DNA from: Paludibacteraceae bacterium
GTDB lineage: Bacteria; Bacteroidota; Bacteroidia; Bacteroidales; Paludibacteraceae
Direction: 5' to 3'
NCBI GenBank assembly: GCA_024401645.1
Contig: JAKSKR010000008.1
Location: 26,868 to 90,867, forward strand
DNA: 64,000 nucleotides
Position 1 is the first letter of the stretch. Each line of letters starts with the position of its first letter. The notes below the pieces were generated by a model that was not told where the DNA came from, did no database searches, and was given only the letters and a program-made list of their open reading frames with translations. The translations under genes and the position numbers were made by a program. Below, piece after piece: positions 8,933 to 18,719 of the stretch.

Positions 8933-9475
8933 TTACTTTTTAAAAGGTAATCCGAATTCTTTCAACAAAGCGTAACCTTCTTCATCGGTTTTCGCTGAGG
9001 TTACAAAGGTAATATTCATTCCCAAAATATGAGTAATAGAATCGATATTTATTTCAGGAAAAATGATTTGTTCCTGAATACCGAGAGTGTAATTACCCAT
9101 ACCATCGAACTTAGATTCGATACCCTTGAAGTCACGGATACGTGGTAAAGCAACACGAACGAGACGTTCCAAGAACTCGTACATCTTCTCGCGACGGAGA
9201 GTTACACGAGCACCGATAGGAAGTTTCTTACGGAGCTTGAAGTTAGAGATATCCTTCTTAGAGATAGTAGCAACGGCTTTCTGACCAGAGATAGCAGTAA
9301 GTTCGTTGATAGCGGTTTCGATGATCTTCTTGTCATCTACAGCCTTACCAAGACCTTCGTTGATAACAATCTTCTCAAGAACAGGAACCTGCATTCTTGT
9401 AGTGTAACCAAACTGTTTGGTTAGAGCAGGAACGATACGCTCAGCGTATTCATTTTTCAAACTTGCAGTATTCAT
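8933..9475 (-). CDS. rplE: 50S ribosomal protein uL5
   Basis: uL5 (180 residues) binds 5S rRNA and the P-site tRNA T loop region. Motifs: [40 protein letters not shown] and the C-terminal [20 protein letters not shown]. Its start overlaps the rplX stop by 4 bases (ATGA type), implying translational coupling. Confidence 0.98.
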   Translation of the reverse strand: MNTASLKNEYAERIVPALTKQFGYTTRMQVPVLEKIVINEGLGKAVDDKKIIETAINELTAISGQKAVATISKKDISNFKLRKKLPIGARVTLRREKMYEFLERLVRVALPRIRDFKGIESKFDGMGNYTLGIQEQIIFPEINIDSITHILGMNITFVTSAKTDEEGYALLKEFGLPFKK

Positions 9476-9810
9476 TTCTTAACCTCCGCATCTTTAATTT
9501 CTTCACCAGATTTCTTAGCATAACGAACCAACTTGCCAGCTTCGTTCAAACGACGGCCAATGCGAGTAGCCTTGCCTGTCTTAGGGTCAACTGGGTTCAA
9601 GTTAGAGATATGTATAGGAGCCTCCATGGTAACGATACCACCCTGAGGATTCTTGGCGCTAGGCTTAGTGTTCTTCTTAACCATGTTTACGCCCTTAACG
9701 ATAGCGCGTTGTTCCTTAACAAGGACCTTGAGGACTTCAGCAGTAGTGCCTTTGTCCTTGCCTGTGTTGACGTAAACGATATCGCCTTTTTTGATATGTA
9801 ACTTAGTCAT
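9472..9810 (-). CDS. rplX: 50S ribosomal protein uL24
   Basis: uL24 (112 residues) starts large-subunit assembly. The KOW motif [20 protein letters not shown] is at the N-terminus, followed by [20 protein letters not shown]. The last 4 bases overlap the rplE start. Confidence 0.98.
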   Translation of the reverse strand: MTKLHIKKGDIVYVNTGKDKGTTAEVLKVLVKEQRAIVKGVNMVKKNTKPSAKNPQGGIVTMEAPIHISNLNPVDPKTGKATRIGRRLNEAGKLVRYAKKSGEEIKDAEVKK

Positions 9811-9828
9811 TACCTAAAAAATTGAAAA

Positions 9829-10194
9829 TTAAAGAACTTCAGGAGCGAGTGAAATAATCTTCATGTTAGAAGCACGAAGTTCACGTGCAACTGGACCGAA
9901 GATACGGCTTGCTCTCATTTCACCAGCGCCATTTAACAAAACGCAAGCATTGTCATCGAAACGGATGTAAGAGCCATCAGGACGACGGATTTCCTTCTTA
10001 GTTCTAACAACCACAGCCTTAGAGACAGTACCCTTCTTCATTTCTGAAGAAGAAAGTACGTCCTTTACTGTAACTACAATGATATCACCTACTGAAGCGT
10101 AACGCTTGCCAGTGCCACCAAGGACACGGATGCACAATGCAGATTTGCCTCCGCTATTGTCAGCTATATTCAATCTTGATTCTTGCTGTATCAT
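9829..10194 (-). CDS. rplN: 50S ribosomal protein uL14
   Basis: uL14 (121 residues) is part of the intersubunit bridge. It begins [20 protein letters not shown] and carries [20 protein letters not shown] and the C-terminal [19 protein letters not shown]. Two bases separate its start from the rpsQ stop. Confidence 0.98.
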   Translation of the reverse strand: MIQQESRLNIADNSGGKSALCIRVLGGTGKRYASVGDIIVVTVKDVLSSSEMKKGTVSKAVVVRTKKEIRRPDGSYIRFDDNACVLLNGAGEMRASRIFGPVARELRASNMKIISLAPEVL

Positions 10195-10196
10195 AA

Positions 10197-10448
10197 TTAC
10201 TTAGCTTTTTCAACGACTTCGATGAGTCTCCATCTTTTTGATTTACTCAGAGGACGAGTTTCCATGATGCGAACTACATCGCCGATGTTGCATTCGTTCT
10301 TCTCGTCGTGAGCGTGATATTTCTTCGTCTTGCTGACGAACTTCTTATAAATAGGGTGCTTTTCCTTATACTGGATAGAAACCGTAATGGTCTTGTCCAT
10401 CTTGTTGCTTGACACAACACCCTGACGTACTTTTCTTAAGTTTCTCAT
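10197..10448 (-). CDS. rpsQ: 30S ribosomal protein uS17
   Basis: uS17 (83 residues) is a primary 16S rRNA binder with an OB fold. Motifs: [18 protein letters not shown], and the signature [20 protein letters not shown]. Nine bases follow the rpmC stop. Confidence 0.98.
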   Translation of the reverse strand: MRNLRKVRQGVVSSNKMDKTITVSIQYKEKHPIYKKFVSKTKKYHAHDEKNECNIGDVVRIMETRPLSKSKRWRLIEVVEKAK

Positions 10449-10457
10449 AAATCAAGC

Positions 10458-10661
10458 TCAATTTTTAGTATTATTCAATTCTCTGGCACGCAACTCAGTT
10501 AACATACGAGCGATGTCCTTACGAGAAGCCTTCAAGATTGCAGGGTTCTCGAGAGGAGAGACAGCATGCTGAAGTTTCTTGGCATTGAGATCCTTGACTG
10601 CGTCCTTCAAACGGGTCTGAAGGTCCTTATCTGACAATTCTTTTAATTCTGCTGCTTTCAT
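10458..10661 (-). CDS. rpmC: 50S ribosomal protein uL29
   Basis: uL29 (67 residues) lies at the tunnel exit and helps form the docking site for trigger factor and SRP. It is a helical hairpin with ELKELSDKDLQTRLKDAVKD and the motif NPAILKASRKDIARMLTELR. Three bases follow the rplP stop. Confidence 0.97.
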   Translation of the reverse strand: MKAAELKELSDKDLQTRLKDAVKDLNAKKLQHAVSPLENPAILKASRKDIARMLTELRARELNNTKN

Positions 10662-10664
10662 AAC

Positions 10665-11099
10665 TTAGGCATTTTGAGATAAATCGTAATCGCGACGAAC
10701 GATGAACTTAGTTGCGATAGGGAGCTTCTGAGCTGCAAGGCGGAGAGCTTCCTTAGCCACAGCGTAAGGAACACCGTCAACTTCGATGATGATACGTCCT
10801 GGGGTTACAGTAGCTACGAAACCTTCTGGGTTACCTTTACCTTTACCCATACGTACATCCAACGGTTTCTTAGTAATAGGCTTGTCAGGGAAAATTCTGA
10901 TCCAGATCTGACCTTCACGGTTCATGTAACGAGTAACTGCCACACGAGCTGCTTCAAGCTGGCGACCAGTGATCCATCTTCTATCTTCCAAGACCTTAAT
11001 GCCGAATGATCCGAAAGCAAGCTGATTGCCACGCTGAGCGTTACCCTTCAACTTACCCTTCTGCCATCTTCTGAACTTGGTTCTTTTTGGTTGTAACAT
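10665..11099 (-). CDS. rplP: 50S ribosomal protein uL16
   Basis: uL16 (144 residues) completes the peptidyl-transferase region late in assembly. It begins [20 protein letters not shown] and has [20 protein letters not shown] and [20 protein letters not shown]. Length is normal; it follows rpsC by 17 bases. Confidence 0.98.
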   Translation of the reverse strand: MLQPKRTKFRRWQKGKLKGNAQRGNQLAFGSFGIKVLEDRRWITGRQLEAARVAVTRYMNREGQIWIRIFPDKPITKKPLDVRMGKGKGNPEGFVATVTPGRIIIEVDGVPYAVAKEALRLAAQKLPIATKFIVRRDYDLSQNA

Positions 11100-11116
11100 T
11101 GTGATTCAATTGAAAA

Positions 11117-11851
11117 TTAGTTGGACTGTTTTTTCTTTTTCTTGCCGAAGTTCTTGCCACCACGGTCGTTGTTGAAAGAACGGCCGCTTTCCTTAACAGC
11201 GGTAAAATTAGGAGCGAGGTCCTTCTTACCATAAACTTCACCACGGCAAATCCAAACCTTGATACCAATCAATCCAACCTTGGTCAAGGCAGAAGTTGCG
11301 CAGTAGTCGATATCAGCGCGAAGTGTGTGGAGAGGAGTTCTACCTTCCTTGAACATTTCGCTACGTGCGATTTCAGCACCGTTCAAACGGCCAGAAACCT
11401 GCACCTTGATACCTTCAGCACCCATGCGCATAGCTGAAGAGATAGCCAAACGAGCAGCACGCTTGTAAGCGATTTTGCCTTCAATCTGACGAGCGATATT
11501 GTTACCAACGATAACAGCGTCGAGTTCTGGTTTCTTAACTTCGAAGATGTTGATCTGAACTTCCTTTGAAGTGAACTTCTTCATTTCAGCCTTCAACTTG
11601 TCAACTTCCTGACCACCCTTACCGATAATGATACCTGGACGAGCAGTGCAGATAGTGATAGTTACAAGGTTAAGAGAACGTTCGATAACGATCTTAGAAA
11701 CGCTAGCCTTAGCAAGACGAGCATCAAGATACTTTCTAATCTTAGAATCCTCTAGGATATTGTCACCGTAATTCTTACCGCCAAACCAGTTAGAATCCCA
11801 ACCTTTGATGATGCCTAAACGGTTAGCTACCGGATTAATCTTTTGTCCCAT
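11117..11851 (-). CDS. rpsC: 30S ribosomal protein uS3
   Basis: uS3 (244 residues) lines the mRNA entry channel. Motifs: [20 protein letters not shown], the KH-domain segment [20 protein letters not shown], and the C-terminal domain with [20 protein letters not shown] and [19 protein letters not shown]. The tail is Lys-rich. It lies 6 bases after rplV. Confidence 0.98.
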   Translation of the reverse strand: MGQKINPVANRLGIIKGWDSNWFGGKNYGDNILEDSKIRKYLDARLAKASVSKIVIERSLNLVTITICTARPGIIIGKGGQEVDKLKAEMKKFTSKEVQINIFEVKKPELDAVIVGNNIARQIEGKIAYKRAARLAISSAMRMGAEGIKVQVSGRLNGAEIARSEMFKEGRTPLHTLRADIDYCATSALTKVGLIGIKVWICRGEVYGKKDLAPNFTAVKESGRSFNNDRGGKNFGKKKKKQSN

Positions 11852-11857
11852 CTTCTA

Positions 11858-12277
11858 TTAGTTTTGATTATCGTTAGAACCTTCTTTCTTGATTGTGTCC
11901 ACGAAAACTGTAACGTGGTTAGAGCGCTTGCGAATTCTATAGCCGCGACCCTGAGGAGCAGTGCGAAGTCTCTTCAACATGCCAGCACCGTCTACGCTGA
12001 TGTTAGAAACGTAGAGGACACCCTGTTCAGCCTTATTTTGAGTCTTCTGTTCCCAGTTTGCGATGGCAGAACGCAATAGTTTTTCTAGACGGACAGAAGC
12101 TTCCTTTGCAGAGAAATGGAGAGTACCAAGAGCTCTGTAGACTTCCATACCGCGGATCATATCTGCTACAAGGCGCATCTTACGAGGAGAAGTAGGTACG
12201 TCGTTAAGCTTAGCGAAGTACAAGCTTTTCTTAGCCTCTTTGCGAGCGTCAGCAGCTAGTTTTTTTCTTTGATACAT
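11858..12277 (-). CDS. rplV: 50S ribosomal protein uL22
   Basis: uL22 (139 residues) contributes the beta-hairpin that lines the peptide exit tunnel and is a site of macrolide-resistance mutations. Family core: [20 protein letters not shown], the hairpin region around [20 protein letters not shown], and [14 protein letters not shown]. The first ~18 residues are a Lys/Ala-rich extension relative to E. coli. Confidence 0.97.
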   Translation of the reverse strand: MYQRKKLAADARKEAKKSLYFAKLNDVPTSPRKMRLVADMIRGMEVYRALGTLHFSAKEASVRLEKLLRSAIANWEQKTQNKAEQGVLYVSNISVDGAGMLKRLRTAPQGRGYRIRKRSNHVTVFVDTIKKEGSNDNQN

Positions 12278-12310
12278 ATTTAAATGTTCTTTTTTCTATT
12301 TTATAACGGA

Positions 12311-12577
12311 TTACTTTCTATTGTTACCGTGACCTCTGAAGTTACGAGTCATAGAGAACTCGCCAAGCTTGTGGCCAACCATGTTTTCGGTAACAAAAAC
12401 GGGAATAAACTTATTACCGTTGTGGACAGCGATAGTGTGGCCCACGAAATCAGGCGAGATCATAGTAGCTCTTGACCAAGTCTTGATAACGGATTTCTTA
12501 CCGCTTTCATTCATTGCGAGCACCTTCTTCTCGAGTTTGACATCGATATATGGACCTTTCTTTAATGAGCGACTCAT
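12311..12577 (-). CDS. rpsS: 30S ribosomal protein uS19
   Basis: uS19 (88 residues) is in the 30S head next to uS13. It begins [20 protein letters not shown] and has [20 protein letters not shown] and [19 protein letters not shown]. Length is normal; it follows rplB by 22 bases. Confidence 0.98.
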   Translation of the reverse strand: MSRSLKKGPYIDVKLEKKVLAMNESGKKSVIKTWSRATMISPDFVGHTIAVHNGNKFIPVFVTENMVGHKLGEFSMTRNFRGHGNNRK

Positions 12578-12599
12578 AAAAATACCTTAGTTTTAATGA

Positions 12600-13424
12600 T
12601 TACTTCTTTCTTCTTTCAATAATGAACTTATTGCTAGCCTTCTTAGGAGTACGAGTCTTGTAGCCCTTAGCCAAAAGACCCTTACGTGATCTAGGATGAC
12701 CACCAGACTGGCGACCTTCACCACCACCCATTGGGTGATCAACAGGGTTCATAACGACACCTCTGTTGCGTGGACGACGGCCCAACCAACGTGAGCGACC
12801 AGCCTTACCTGAGCTTTCCAAGAAGTGGTCTGCATTACCTACTGTACCAACAGTAGCCTTGCAAGAACAAAGAATCATTCGTGTTTCACCTGAAGGTAAT
12901 TTCACGATTGCATACTTGCCTTCTCTCGAAGTCAACTGTGCACCTGTACCTGCTGAACGGACCAAAGCAGCACCCTGACCTGGACGAAGTTCGATGTTGT
13001 GAACCATTGTACCAAGTGGAATGTTCTGCAATGGGAGGGCGTTACCGATTTCTGGAGCAACGTCAGCGCCCGACAACAGTTCCTGTCCTACTTGCAATCC
13101 GTTAGGCGCAAGAATGTAGCGCTTTTCGCCATCTTTGTAAAAGAGAAGAGCGATACGAGCTGAACGATTTGGATCGTATTCGATAGTCTTCACAACAGCT
13201 GGCACACCATCTTTTTCTCTCTTGAAATCAATTACTCTGAACTTTCTCTTGTGACCACCGCCGATATAGCGCATTGTCATCTTACCGGTGTTGTTACGGC
13301 CACCAGTACCTGTCTGGCCTTTTACAAGAGATTTTTCTGGCTTGTTTGTGGTAATTGTGTCAAACGAGCCAATAACTTTGTGTCTTTGCCCCGGTGTTGA
13401 GGGCTTAAATTTACGAACAGCCAT
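12600..13424 (-). CDS. rplB: 50S ribosomal protein uL2
   Basis: uL2 (274 residues) is a core 23S rRNA-binding protein needed for subunit association and peptidyl transfer. Motifs: [20 protein letters not shown], and the C-terminal [20 protein letters not shown] with the conserved His of the functional loop. It follows rplW by 5 bases. Confidence 0.98.
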   Translation of the reverse strand: MAVRKFKPSTPGQRHKVIGSFDTITTNKPEKSLVKGQTGTGGRNNTGKMTMRYIGGGHKRKFRVIDFKREKDGVPAVVKTIEYDPNRSARIALLFYKDGEKRYILAPNGLQVGQELLSGADVAPEIGNALPLQNIPLGTMVHNIELRPGQGAALVRSAGTGAQLTSREGKYAIVKLPSGETRMILCSCKATVGTVGNADHFLESSGKAGRSRWLGRRPRNRGVVMNPVDHPMGGGEGRQSGGHPRSRKGLLAKGYKTRTPKKASNKFIIERRKK

Positions 13425-13429
13425 TTTAT

Positions 13430-13717
13430 TTAAATATTGCTATAAAAGTCTATTACTTGACCCTTTTCCAAGGTAACGTATGCCTTCTTGTAGACACCAG
13501 TGTTACCAGAAATAAGGCCACGCTTAGTAGAACGCGTTTTAACCTTACCGTTATACATTGAAGTATTAACAGCAAGGACCTTAACATTATAAATCTCTTC
13601 AATAGCAGCCTTGATAGCTGGCTTTGAAGCTGACTTCAAAACACGGAAGCCATATACCGAGCTCTCATTAAGGGCGGTAACCTTCTCTGTTACAATAGGT
13701 TTAACTATGATTCCCAT
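13430..13717 (-). CDS. rplW: 50S ribosomal protein uL23
   Basis: uL23 (95 residues from this start) is the tunnel-exit docking protein for trigger factor and SRP. I chose the start at 13717, giving [20 protein letters not shown], which matches the family N-terminus and leaves a 4-base gap to rplD; an in-frame start at 13729 adds only four residues and overlaps rplD by 8 bases. The C-terminal strand [20 protein letters not shown] is typical. Confidence 0.95.
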   Translation of the reverse strand: MGIIVKPIVTEKVTALNESSVYGFRVLKSASKPAIKAAIEEIYNVKVLAVNTSMYNGKVKTRSTKRGLISGNTGVYKKAYVTLEKGQVIDFYSNI

Positions 13718-13721
13718 CTTA

Positions 13722-14351
13722 TTATGCATTTAAAGTTTTTTCAATATTTGCCAATGCACTTTCAGTGAAAATCACGGTCTTAGCGTCCATAATTTTGTAT
13801 GTGTTTAGTTCAGAAGCATTTACAACTTCTGCCTTTGGCACATTACGAGCAGACAAATATACGTTTTTATTTGCTTCTGACAAAGCCAAAACTGACTTCT
13901 TATCAGAAACTTTCAAATTATTTAAGAAATTGATGTATTCCTTAGTCTTAGGAGCTTCGAATGTGAAGTCTTCAACTACGATGATACCGTTAGCCTTAGC
14001 CTTGTAAGAAAGAGCGCCCTTACGAGCCAACTGCTTAGTCTTCTTGTTGAGCTTGAAAGAGTAGTCGCGTGGCTGTGGGCCGAAGATACGACCACCACCA
14101 ACCAACACTGGAGACTTGATGTCACCGCGGCGAGCACCACCTCCACCCTTCTGCTTACCGAGCTTACGGGTAGAACCAGCGTTTTCGCTTCTTTCCTTAG
14201 CCTTGTGAGTACCCTGGCGCTGATTAGCCAAGTACTGTTTAACGCCCAAGTAGATTACGTGGTCGTTAGGTTCAATACCAAAAATGTTGTCGCTAAGGGT
14301 AACCTTCTTACCGGTATCTTCACCTTTTATGTTTAATACACTAAGTTCCAT
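13722..14351 (-). CDS. rplD: 50S ribosomal protein uL4
   Basis: uL4 (209 residues) reaches into the exit tunnel with its long loop; in E. coli it also represses the S10 operon. Motifs: [40 protein letters not shown] and [19 protein letters not shown]. Its start shares 1 base with the rplC stop. Confidence 0.98.
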   Translation of the reverse strand: MELSVLNIKGEDTGKKVTLSDNIFGIEPNDHVIYLGVKQYLANQRQGTHKAKERSENAGSTRKLGKQKGGGGARRGDIKSPVLVGGGRIFGPQPRDYSFKLNKKTKQLARKGALSYKAKANGIIVVEDFTFEAPKTKEYINFLNNLKVSDKKSVLALSEANKNVYLSARNVPKAEVVNASELNTYKIMDAKTVIFTESALANIEKTLNA

Positions 14352-14965
14352 TATTTATTGATGATTACGATTGAACCTTTAGTTCCTGGAAGTGAACCCT
14401 TCAAAACGAGTACGTTGTTCTCAGGAATAACCTTTAATACTTCGAGATTCTTGACAGTAACAGTGTCACCACCCATACGGCCAGCCATGCGCAAACCCTT
14501 GAATACACGTGCAGGGTATGAACAAGCACCGATTGAACCTGGGTGACGCTGACGGTCGTCCTGACCGTGAGTTGACTGCTGAACACCGCCGAAGTGGTGG
14601 CGCTTAACAACACCCTGGAAACCCTTACCCTTAGAGGTACCGCATACGTCTACGAACTTAGTGTCTGCGAAAAGGTCTACAGTGATTACATCTCCAAGGT
14701 TGTAATCCTCATCAAATTTGAACTCGGCCAAGTGTCTCTTTGGAGTTGTATTCGCCTTCTTAAAGTGTCCCAACTCAGCAGCAGAAGTGTTCTTTTCCTT
14801 CTTCTCCTCGAATCCAAGTTGGAATGCTTTGTAACCGTCTTTTTCAACGGTTCTAACCTGCGTTACAACACAAGGACCTACTTCGACAACAGTGCATGGC
14901 ACATTTTTGCCCTCGGCACTGAAAACGGATGTCATTCCGATTTTTTTACCTAATAATCCTGGCAT
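14351..14965 (-). CDS. rplC: 50S ribosomal protein uL3
   Basis: uL3 (204 residues) is an early large-subunit assembly protein near the peptidyl-transferase centre. It begins [20 protein letters not shown] and has the signature [20 protein letters not shown] and the long loop with [18 protein letters not shown]. It follows rpsJ by 21 bases. Confidence 0.98.
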   Translation of the reverse strand: MPGLLGKKIGMTSVFSAEGKNVPCTVVEVGPCVVTQVRTVEKDGYKAFQLGFEEKKEKNTSAAELGHFKKANTTPKRHLAEFKFDEDYNLGDVITVDLFADTKFVDVCGTSKGKGFQGVVKRHHFGGVQQSTHGQDDRQRHPGSIGACSYPARVFKGLRMAGRMGGDTVTVKNLEVLKVIPENNVLVLKGSLPGTKGSIVIINK

Positions 14966-14986
14966 TTCTTTTAAATATTAAAAAAC

Positions 14987-15292
14987 TTAAACCTTAATTT
15001 CAACATCAACACCGCTTGGCAACTCAAGCTTCATAAGAGCATCAACAGTCTTAGCAGTAGAGCTGAAGATATCGATAAGTCTCTTGTATGAAGACAACTG
15101 GAACTGCTCGCGAGACTTCTTGTTAACGAAGGTAGAGCGGTTTACAGTGAAGATGCTCTTGTGAGTTGGGAGCGGAATTGGACCGCTAACAAGAGCACCA
15201 GTGCTTTTTACAGTAGACACGATCTTTTCAGCTGACTTGTCAACCAAAGCGTGATCGTATGACTTCAATTTGATTCTGATTTTCTGACTCAT
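14987..15292 (-). CDS. rpsJ: 30S ribosomal protein uS10
   Basis: uS10 (101 residues) is in the 30S head and also the NusE subunit of antitermination complexes. Motifs: [20 protein letters not shown] and the loop [20 protein letters not shown]. It follows fusA by 43 bases; there is no tuf gene between fusA and rpsJ, unlike E. coli. Confidence 0.98.
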   Translation of the reverse strand: MSQKIRIKLKSYDHALVDKSAEKIVSTVKSTGALVSGPIPLPTHKSIFTVNRSTFVNKKSREQFQLSSYKRLIDIFSSTAKTVDALMKLELPSGVDVEIKV

Positions 15293-15335
15293 TTTTGAAT
15301 CTATGAAATTTACTTGTTTTACAAAATTAGTGAAA

Positions 15336-17459
15336 TTACTTGAGAAGATCTACACGACCCTTAGCTTCTTCTACAACAGCCTTTGCGATTGTGTTAGAAA
15401 CAGCCTCGTAGTGAGAGAACTCCATTGAAGAGGTTGCACGACCAGAAGTGATGGTACGCAAAGAGGTTACATAACCGAATGTTTCTGCGAGAGGAACCTT
15501 TGCCTTAACAACACGTGCACCGGTACGAGAAGTTTCCATACCTTCAACCTGACCACGACGCTTGTTCAAGTCACCGATAACGTCACCCATGTTTTCTTCT
15601 GGAGTAACAACTTCGAGCTTCATGATTGGTTCAAGCAACATTGGCTTAGCCTTAGCAGAAGCTGCCTTGAATGCGAGGTTAGCACAGATTTCGAATGAAA
15701 GCTGGTCAGAGTCAACTGGGTGATAAGAACCATCGACAACAACAACCTTCAAGCGGTCTACTGGGAAGCCTGCAAGAACACCGTTCTTCATAGCGTTGGT
15801 GAAACCCTTCTGGATAGCTGGGATGAATTCCTTAGGAATGTTACCACCCTTAACCTGGTCAACGAACTGAAGTGAACCAACGAAATCTTCGTCAGCAGGA
15901 CCAACTTCGAGGAGCATGTCAGCGTACTTACCACGACCACCAGACTGCTTCTTATAAGATTCGCGGTGGCTAACAGTAGCAGTGATAGCTTCCTTATAGT
16001 TAACCTGAGGCTTACCCTGGTTACATTCAACCTTGAATTCGCGCTTCAAACGGTCAAGGATGATATCCAAGTGAAGCTCACCCATACCAGAGATGATAGT
16101 CTGACCGCTCTGTTCGTCGGTGCGAACAACGAAAGTAGGGTCTTCTTCAGCCAACTTAGCAAGACCCATACCGAGCTTGTCGACGTCAGCCTGAGACTTA
16201 GGTTCTACTGCGATACCAACCACAGGATCAGCGAACTTGATAGATTCAAGAACGATTGGGTTAGCTTCGTCGCAAAGAGTATCACCAGTGCGGATATCCT
16301 TGAAACCTACACCTGCACAGATATCACCTGCTTCGATGGATTCAATAGCGTTCTGCTTGTTAGAGTGCATCTGGAACAAACGTGAAACACGTTCCTTCTT
16401 ACCAGAGCGAGGAATCCAAACGTAAGAACCTGCATCCAACTTACCAGAGTAAACACGGAAGTAGCAAAGACGACCGTTGAATGGGTCAGTTGCGATCTTA
16501 AATGCAAGAGCACAGAGTGGCTGTTCAACATCAGCGTGGCGAACAACTTCAACGTTTTCGTCATCAACAGAGTGACCAACGATATCGTTGTTGTCCTTAG
16601 GGCTTGGCAAGTATGCACAAACAGCGTCAAGCATGGTCTGTACACCCTTGTTCTTAAATGAAGAACCGCAGATTACAGGGAACAACTTGTTAGCAAGGGT
16701 ACCCTTACGGATAGCAGCGCGGATCTGATCTTCAGTGATAGATTCAGTTTCACCACCGAGGAACTTTTCCATGATGTCGTCATCGAATTCAGCGATAGAT
16801 TCGAACATCTTTTCACGCCATTCCTTAGCTTCGTCAAGAAGAGCTGGCTCGATTTCATCGATTTCGTATTCAGCACCCATTGTTTCATCGTGCCAAAGAA
16901 GTTCCTTCATGGTAATCAAGTCGATTACGCCCTTGAAAGTTTCTTCTGCACCTACAGGGATCTGAATTGCACAAGAGTTAGCACCAAGCATTTCACGGAT
17001 CTGCTTAACTACGTCGTAGAAGTTAGCACCAGAACGGTCCATCTTGTTAACGTAGCAAATACGTGGAACACCGTACTTTTCAGCCTGGTTCCATACAGTT
17101 TCAGACTGTGGCTGAACGCCACCTACTGCACAGAAAGTTGCAACTGCACCGTCGAGGACGCGAAGTGAGCGTTCTACCTCAGCAGTAAAGTCAACGTGTC
17201 CTGGAGTGTCAATCAAGTTAAACTTGTACTTGTTGCCCTTGTAGTTCCAGAATGCAGTTGTTGCAGCAGAAGTGATAGTGATACCACGTTCCTGCTCCTG
17301 AACCATCCAGTCCATTGTAGCGGCACCATCGTGAACTTCACCGATCTTGTGAGTAAGACCAGTATAGTAGAGGATACGCTCTGAAGTAGTGGTCTTACCG
17401 GCATCGATGTGGGCCATGATACCGAAGTTTCTTGTAAAATGTAAATCGTACTTAGCCAT
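15336..17459 (-). CDS. fusA: Translation elongation factor G
   Basis: EF-G (707 residues) is the cytosolic GTPase that drives ribosomal translocation and, with RRF, recycling. G motifs are visible: [19 protein letters not shown] (P-loop), [17 protein letters not shown] and [10 protein letters not shown]. Domain IV carries the conserved [17 protein letters not shown] tip region, and the C-terminal domain V ends with [20 protein letters not shown]. Full length. Position rpsL-rpsG-fusA matches the str operon. Confidence 0.98.
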   Translation of the reverse strand: MAKYDLHFTRNFGIMAHIDAGKTTTSERILYYTGLTHKIGEVHDGAATMDWMVQEQERGITITSAATTAFWNYKGNKYKFNLIDTPGHVDFTAEVERSLRVLDGAVATFCAVGGVQPQSETVWNQAEKYGVPRICYVNKMDRSGANFYDVVKQIREMLGANSCAIQIPVGAEETFKGVIDLITMKELLWHDETMGAEYEIDEIEPALLDEAKEWREKMFESIAEFDDDIMEKFLGGETESITEDQIRAAIRKGTLANKLFPVICGSSFKNKGVQTMLDAVCAYLPSPKDNNDIVGHSVDDENVEVVRHADVEQPLCALAFKIATDPFNGRLCYFRVYSGKLDAGSYVWIPRSGKKERVSRLFQMHSNKQNAIESIEAGDICAGVGFKDIRTGDTLCDEANPIVLESIKFADPVVGIAVEPKSQADVDKLGMGLAKLAEEDPTFVVRTDEQSGQTIISGMGELHLDIILDRLKREFKVECNQGKPQVNYKEAITATVSHRESYKKQSGGRGKYADMLLEVGPADEDFVGSLQFVDQVKGGNIPKEFIPAIQKGFTNAMKNGVLAGFPVDRLKVVVVDGSYHPVDSDQLSFEICANLAFKAASAKAKPMLLEPIMKLEVVTPEENMGDVIGDLNKRRGQVEGMETSRTGARVVKAKVPLAETFGYVTSLRTITSGRATSSMEFSHYEAVSNTIAKAVVEEAKGRVDLLK

Positions 17460-17489
17460 TTTAATTTAATAATTGAGTGAAGAAAAAGA

Positions 17490-17966
17490 TTAGAAACGGA
17501 AGTGAGCGAATGCACGGTTAGCTTCAGCCATCTTGTGCATGTCTTCCTTACGCTTGAACGCGCCACCCTGAAGGTTGTAAGCGTCAGAGATTTCAGCAGC
17601 AAGCTTTTCAGCCATTGAGTGACCGCTTCTCTTACGAGCGTAAATGATCAAGTTCTTCATTGAAATAGATTCCTTACGATCAGCTCTGATTTCAGTAGGA
17701 ACCTGGAAAGTAGCGCCACCAACGCGGCGTGACTTAACTTCAACCAATGGGGTGATATTTTCCAAAGCCTTCTTCCAGATGTCGATAGCAGCCTTCTCTT
17801 CGTTAGGGAACTTAGCAGCGAGCTTTTCCAATGCTGAATAGAAGATAGTGTAAGCGATGCTCTTCTTACCGTCGTACATCAAGTGGTTAACGAAACGAGT
17901 AACCATAATTTCGTTGAAAACGGGATCTGGTAAAATAACCCTTTTCTTTGGTGTTGCTTTTCTCAT
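17490..17966 (-). CDS. rpsG: 30S ribosomal protein uS7
   Basis: uS7 (158 residues) nucleates assembly of the 30S head. I chose the start at 17966 because [20 protein letters not shown] is the family N-terminus; the frame is open for 17 more codons to 18017 but the added residues are low-complexity and unlike the family. Motifs: [20 protein letters not shown] and [20 protein letters not shown]. The 146-base gap to rpsL is the longest inside the operon; I see no promoter in it. Confidence 0.96.
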   Translation of the reverse strand: MRKATPKKRVILPDPVFNEIMVTRFVNHLMYDGKKSIAYTIFYSALEKLAAKFPNEEKAAIDIWKKALENITPLVEVKSRRVGGATFQVPTEIRADRKESISMKNLIIYARKRSGHSMAEKLAAEISDAYNLQGGAFKRKEDMHKMAEANRAFAHFRF

Positions 17967-18112
17967 TTTTTTGTTAAAAATGTTCTGTTTTTGTTTGTGG
18001 TTGCTAATACGCTTCAACGGGTACGTTTACCCATTTACTCAACCGGCACAATGCTACCAGTAAACTCAAACAATGTTAATAATTAGTAGTTATTAAAGGG
18101 AGGATGAACTAA

Positions 18113-18499
18113 TTACTTCTTAGCTCCTTCTTTAGGACGCTTTGCACCGTACTTAGAACGACGCTGAGTACGACCTGCAACAGCAGCTGTATCGAGAGTA
18201 CCACGAACGATGTGGTAACGTACACCTGGAAGGTCCTTTACACGACCACCACGAACCAATACGATTGAGTGTTCCTGCAAGTTGTGGCCTTCGCCTGGGA
18301 TGTAAGCATTCACTTCCTTCTGGTTTGTCAAGTGAACACGTGCAACCTTACGCATTGCAGAATTTGGCTTCTTAGGTGTTGCGGTATAAACCCTTACACA
18401 TACGCCACGTCTCTGTGGGCAAAGATTCAGCGCTGGAGACTTACTCTTGTCTTCCAAGCTTGTCCTTCCTTTTCTAACTAATTGTTGAATAGTAGGCAT
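18113..18499 (-). CDS. rpsL: 30S ribosomal protein uS12
   Basis: uS12 (128 residues) sits at the decoding centre and controls fidelity. It begins [20 protein letters not shown] and has the motifs [19 protein letters not shown] and [19 protein letters not shown]. Both lysines where streptomycin-resistance mutations occur (in TPKKPNSA and RVKDLPG) are wild type. It is the first gene of the superoperon, about 50 bases after the predicted transcription start. Confidence 0.98.
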   Translation of the reverse strand: MPTIQQLVRKGRTSLEDKSKSPALNLCPQRRGVCVRVYTATPKKPNSAMRKVARVHLTNQKEVNAYIPGEGHNLQEHSIVLVRGGRVKDLPGVRYHIVRGTLDTAAVAGRTQRRSKYGAKRPKEGAKK

Positions 18500-18552
18500 T
18501 TCTTAAAACTTTTTAATTAACTTTTTGATATATTCTTACTAATAGTAGTCTG

Positions 18553-18560
18553 CAAAATTA
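18553..18560 (-). promoter_or_regulatory. Promoter -7 element of the ribosomal superoperon
   Basis: On the minus strand this reads TAATTTTG, an exact fit to the Bacteroidota -7 consensus TAnnTTTG. The predicted start would be near 18548, giving rpsL a ~50-base leader. No good TTTG -33 element was found at the usual spacing. Confidence 0.6.
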
Positions 18561-18686
18561 CAAAAAAAAACTGAATTATAAAATATTATCGGCAAATTTC
18601 TATCATACTGAATATAAAGCATCCAACAACCTTATCAACACACCCTTTTTTGACCCCTCTAAAAAAGTGGTAAATGGAAATAATGC

Positions 18687-18694
18687 TATATTTG
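18687..18694 (+). promoter_or_regulatory. Promoter -7 element of the HD hydrolase gene
   Basis: TATATTTG matches TAnnTTTG exactly, 25 bases before the ATG at 18720, implying a ~20-base leader. It is divergent from the ribosomal promoter within the 220-base intergenic region. No clear -33 element. Confidence 0.6.
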
Positions 18695-18719
18695 CAATGT
18701 TTAAGAAAATTCTTAGGTT

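Noticed and set aside
17967..18017. Upstream in-frame extension of rpsG
   Set aside because: It adds 17 residues of low complexity that are absent from the uS7 family; the conserved N-terminus begins at 17966.
18018..18112. Separate promoter for rpsG-fusA in the 146-base gap after rpsL
   Set aside because: No TAnnTTTG match on the minus strand; only a short GGGTA/TACCC repeat, not enough to call anything.
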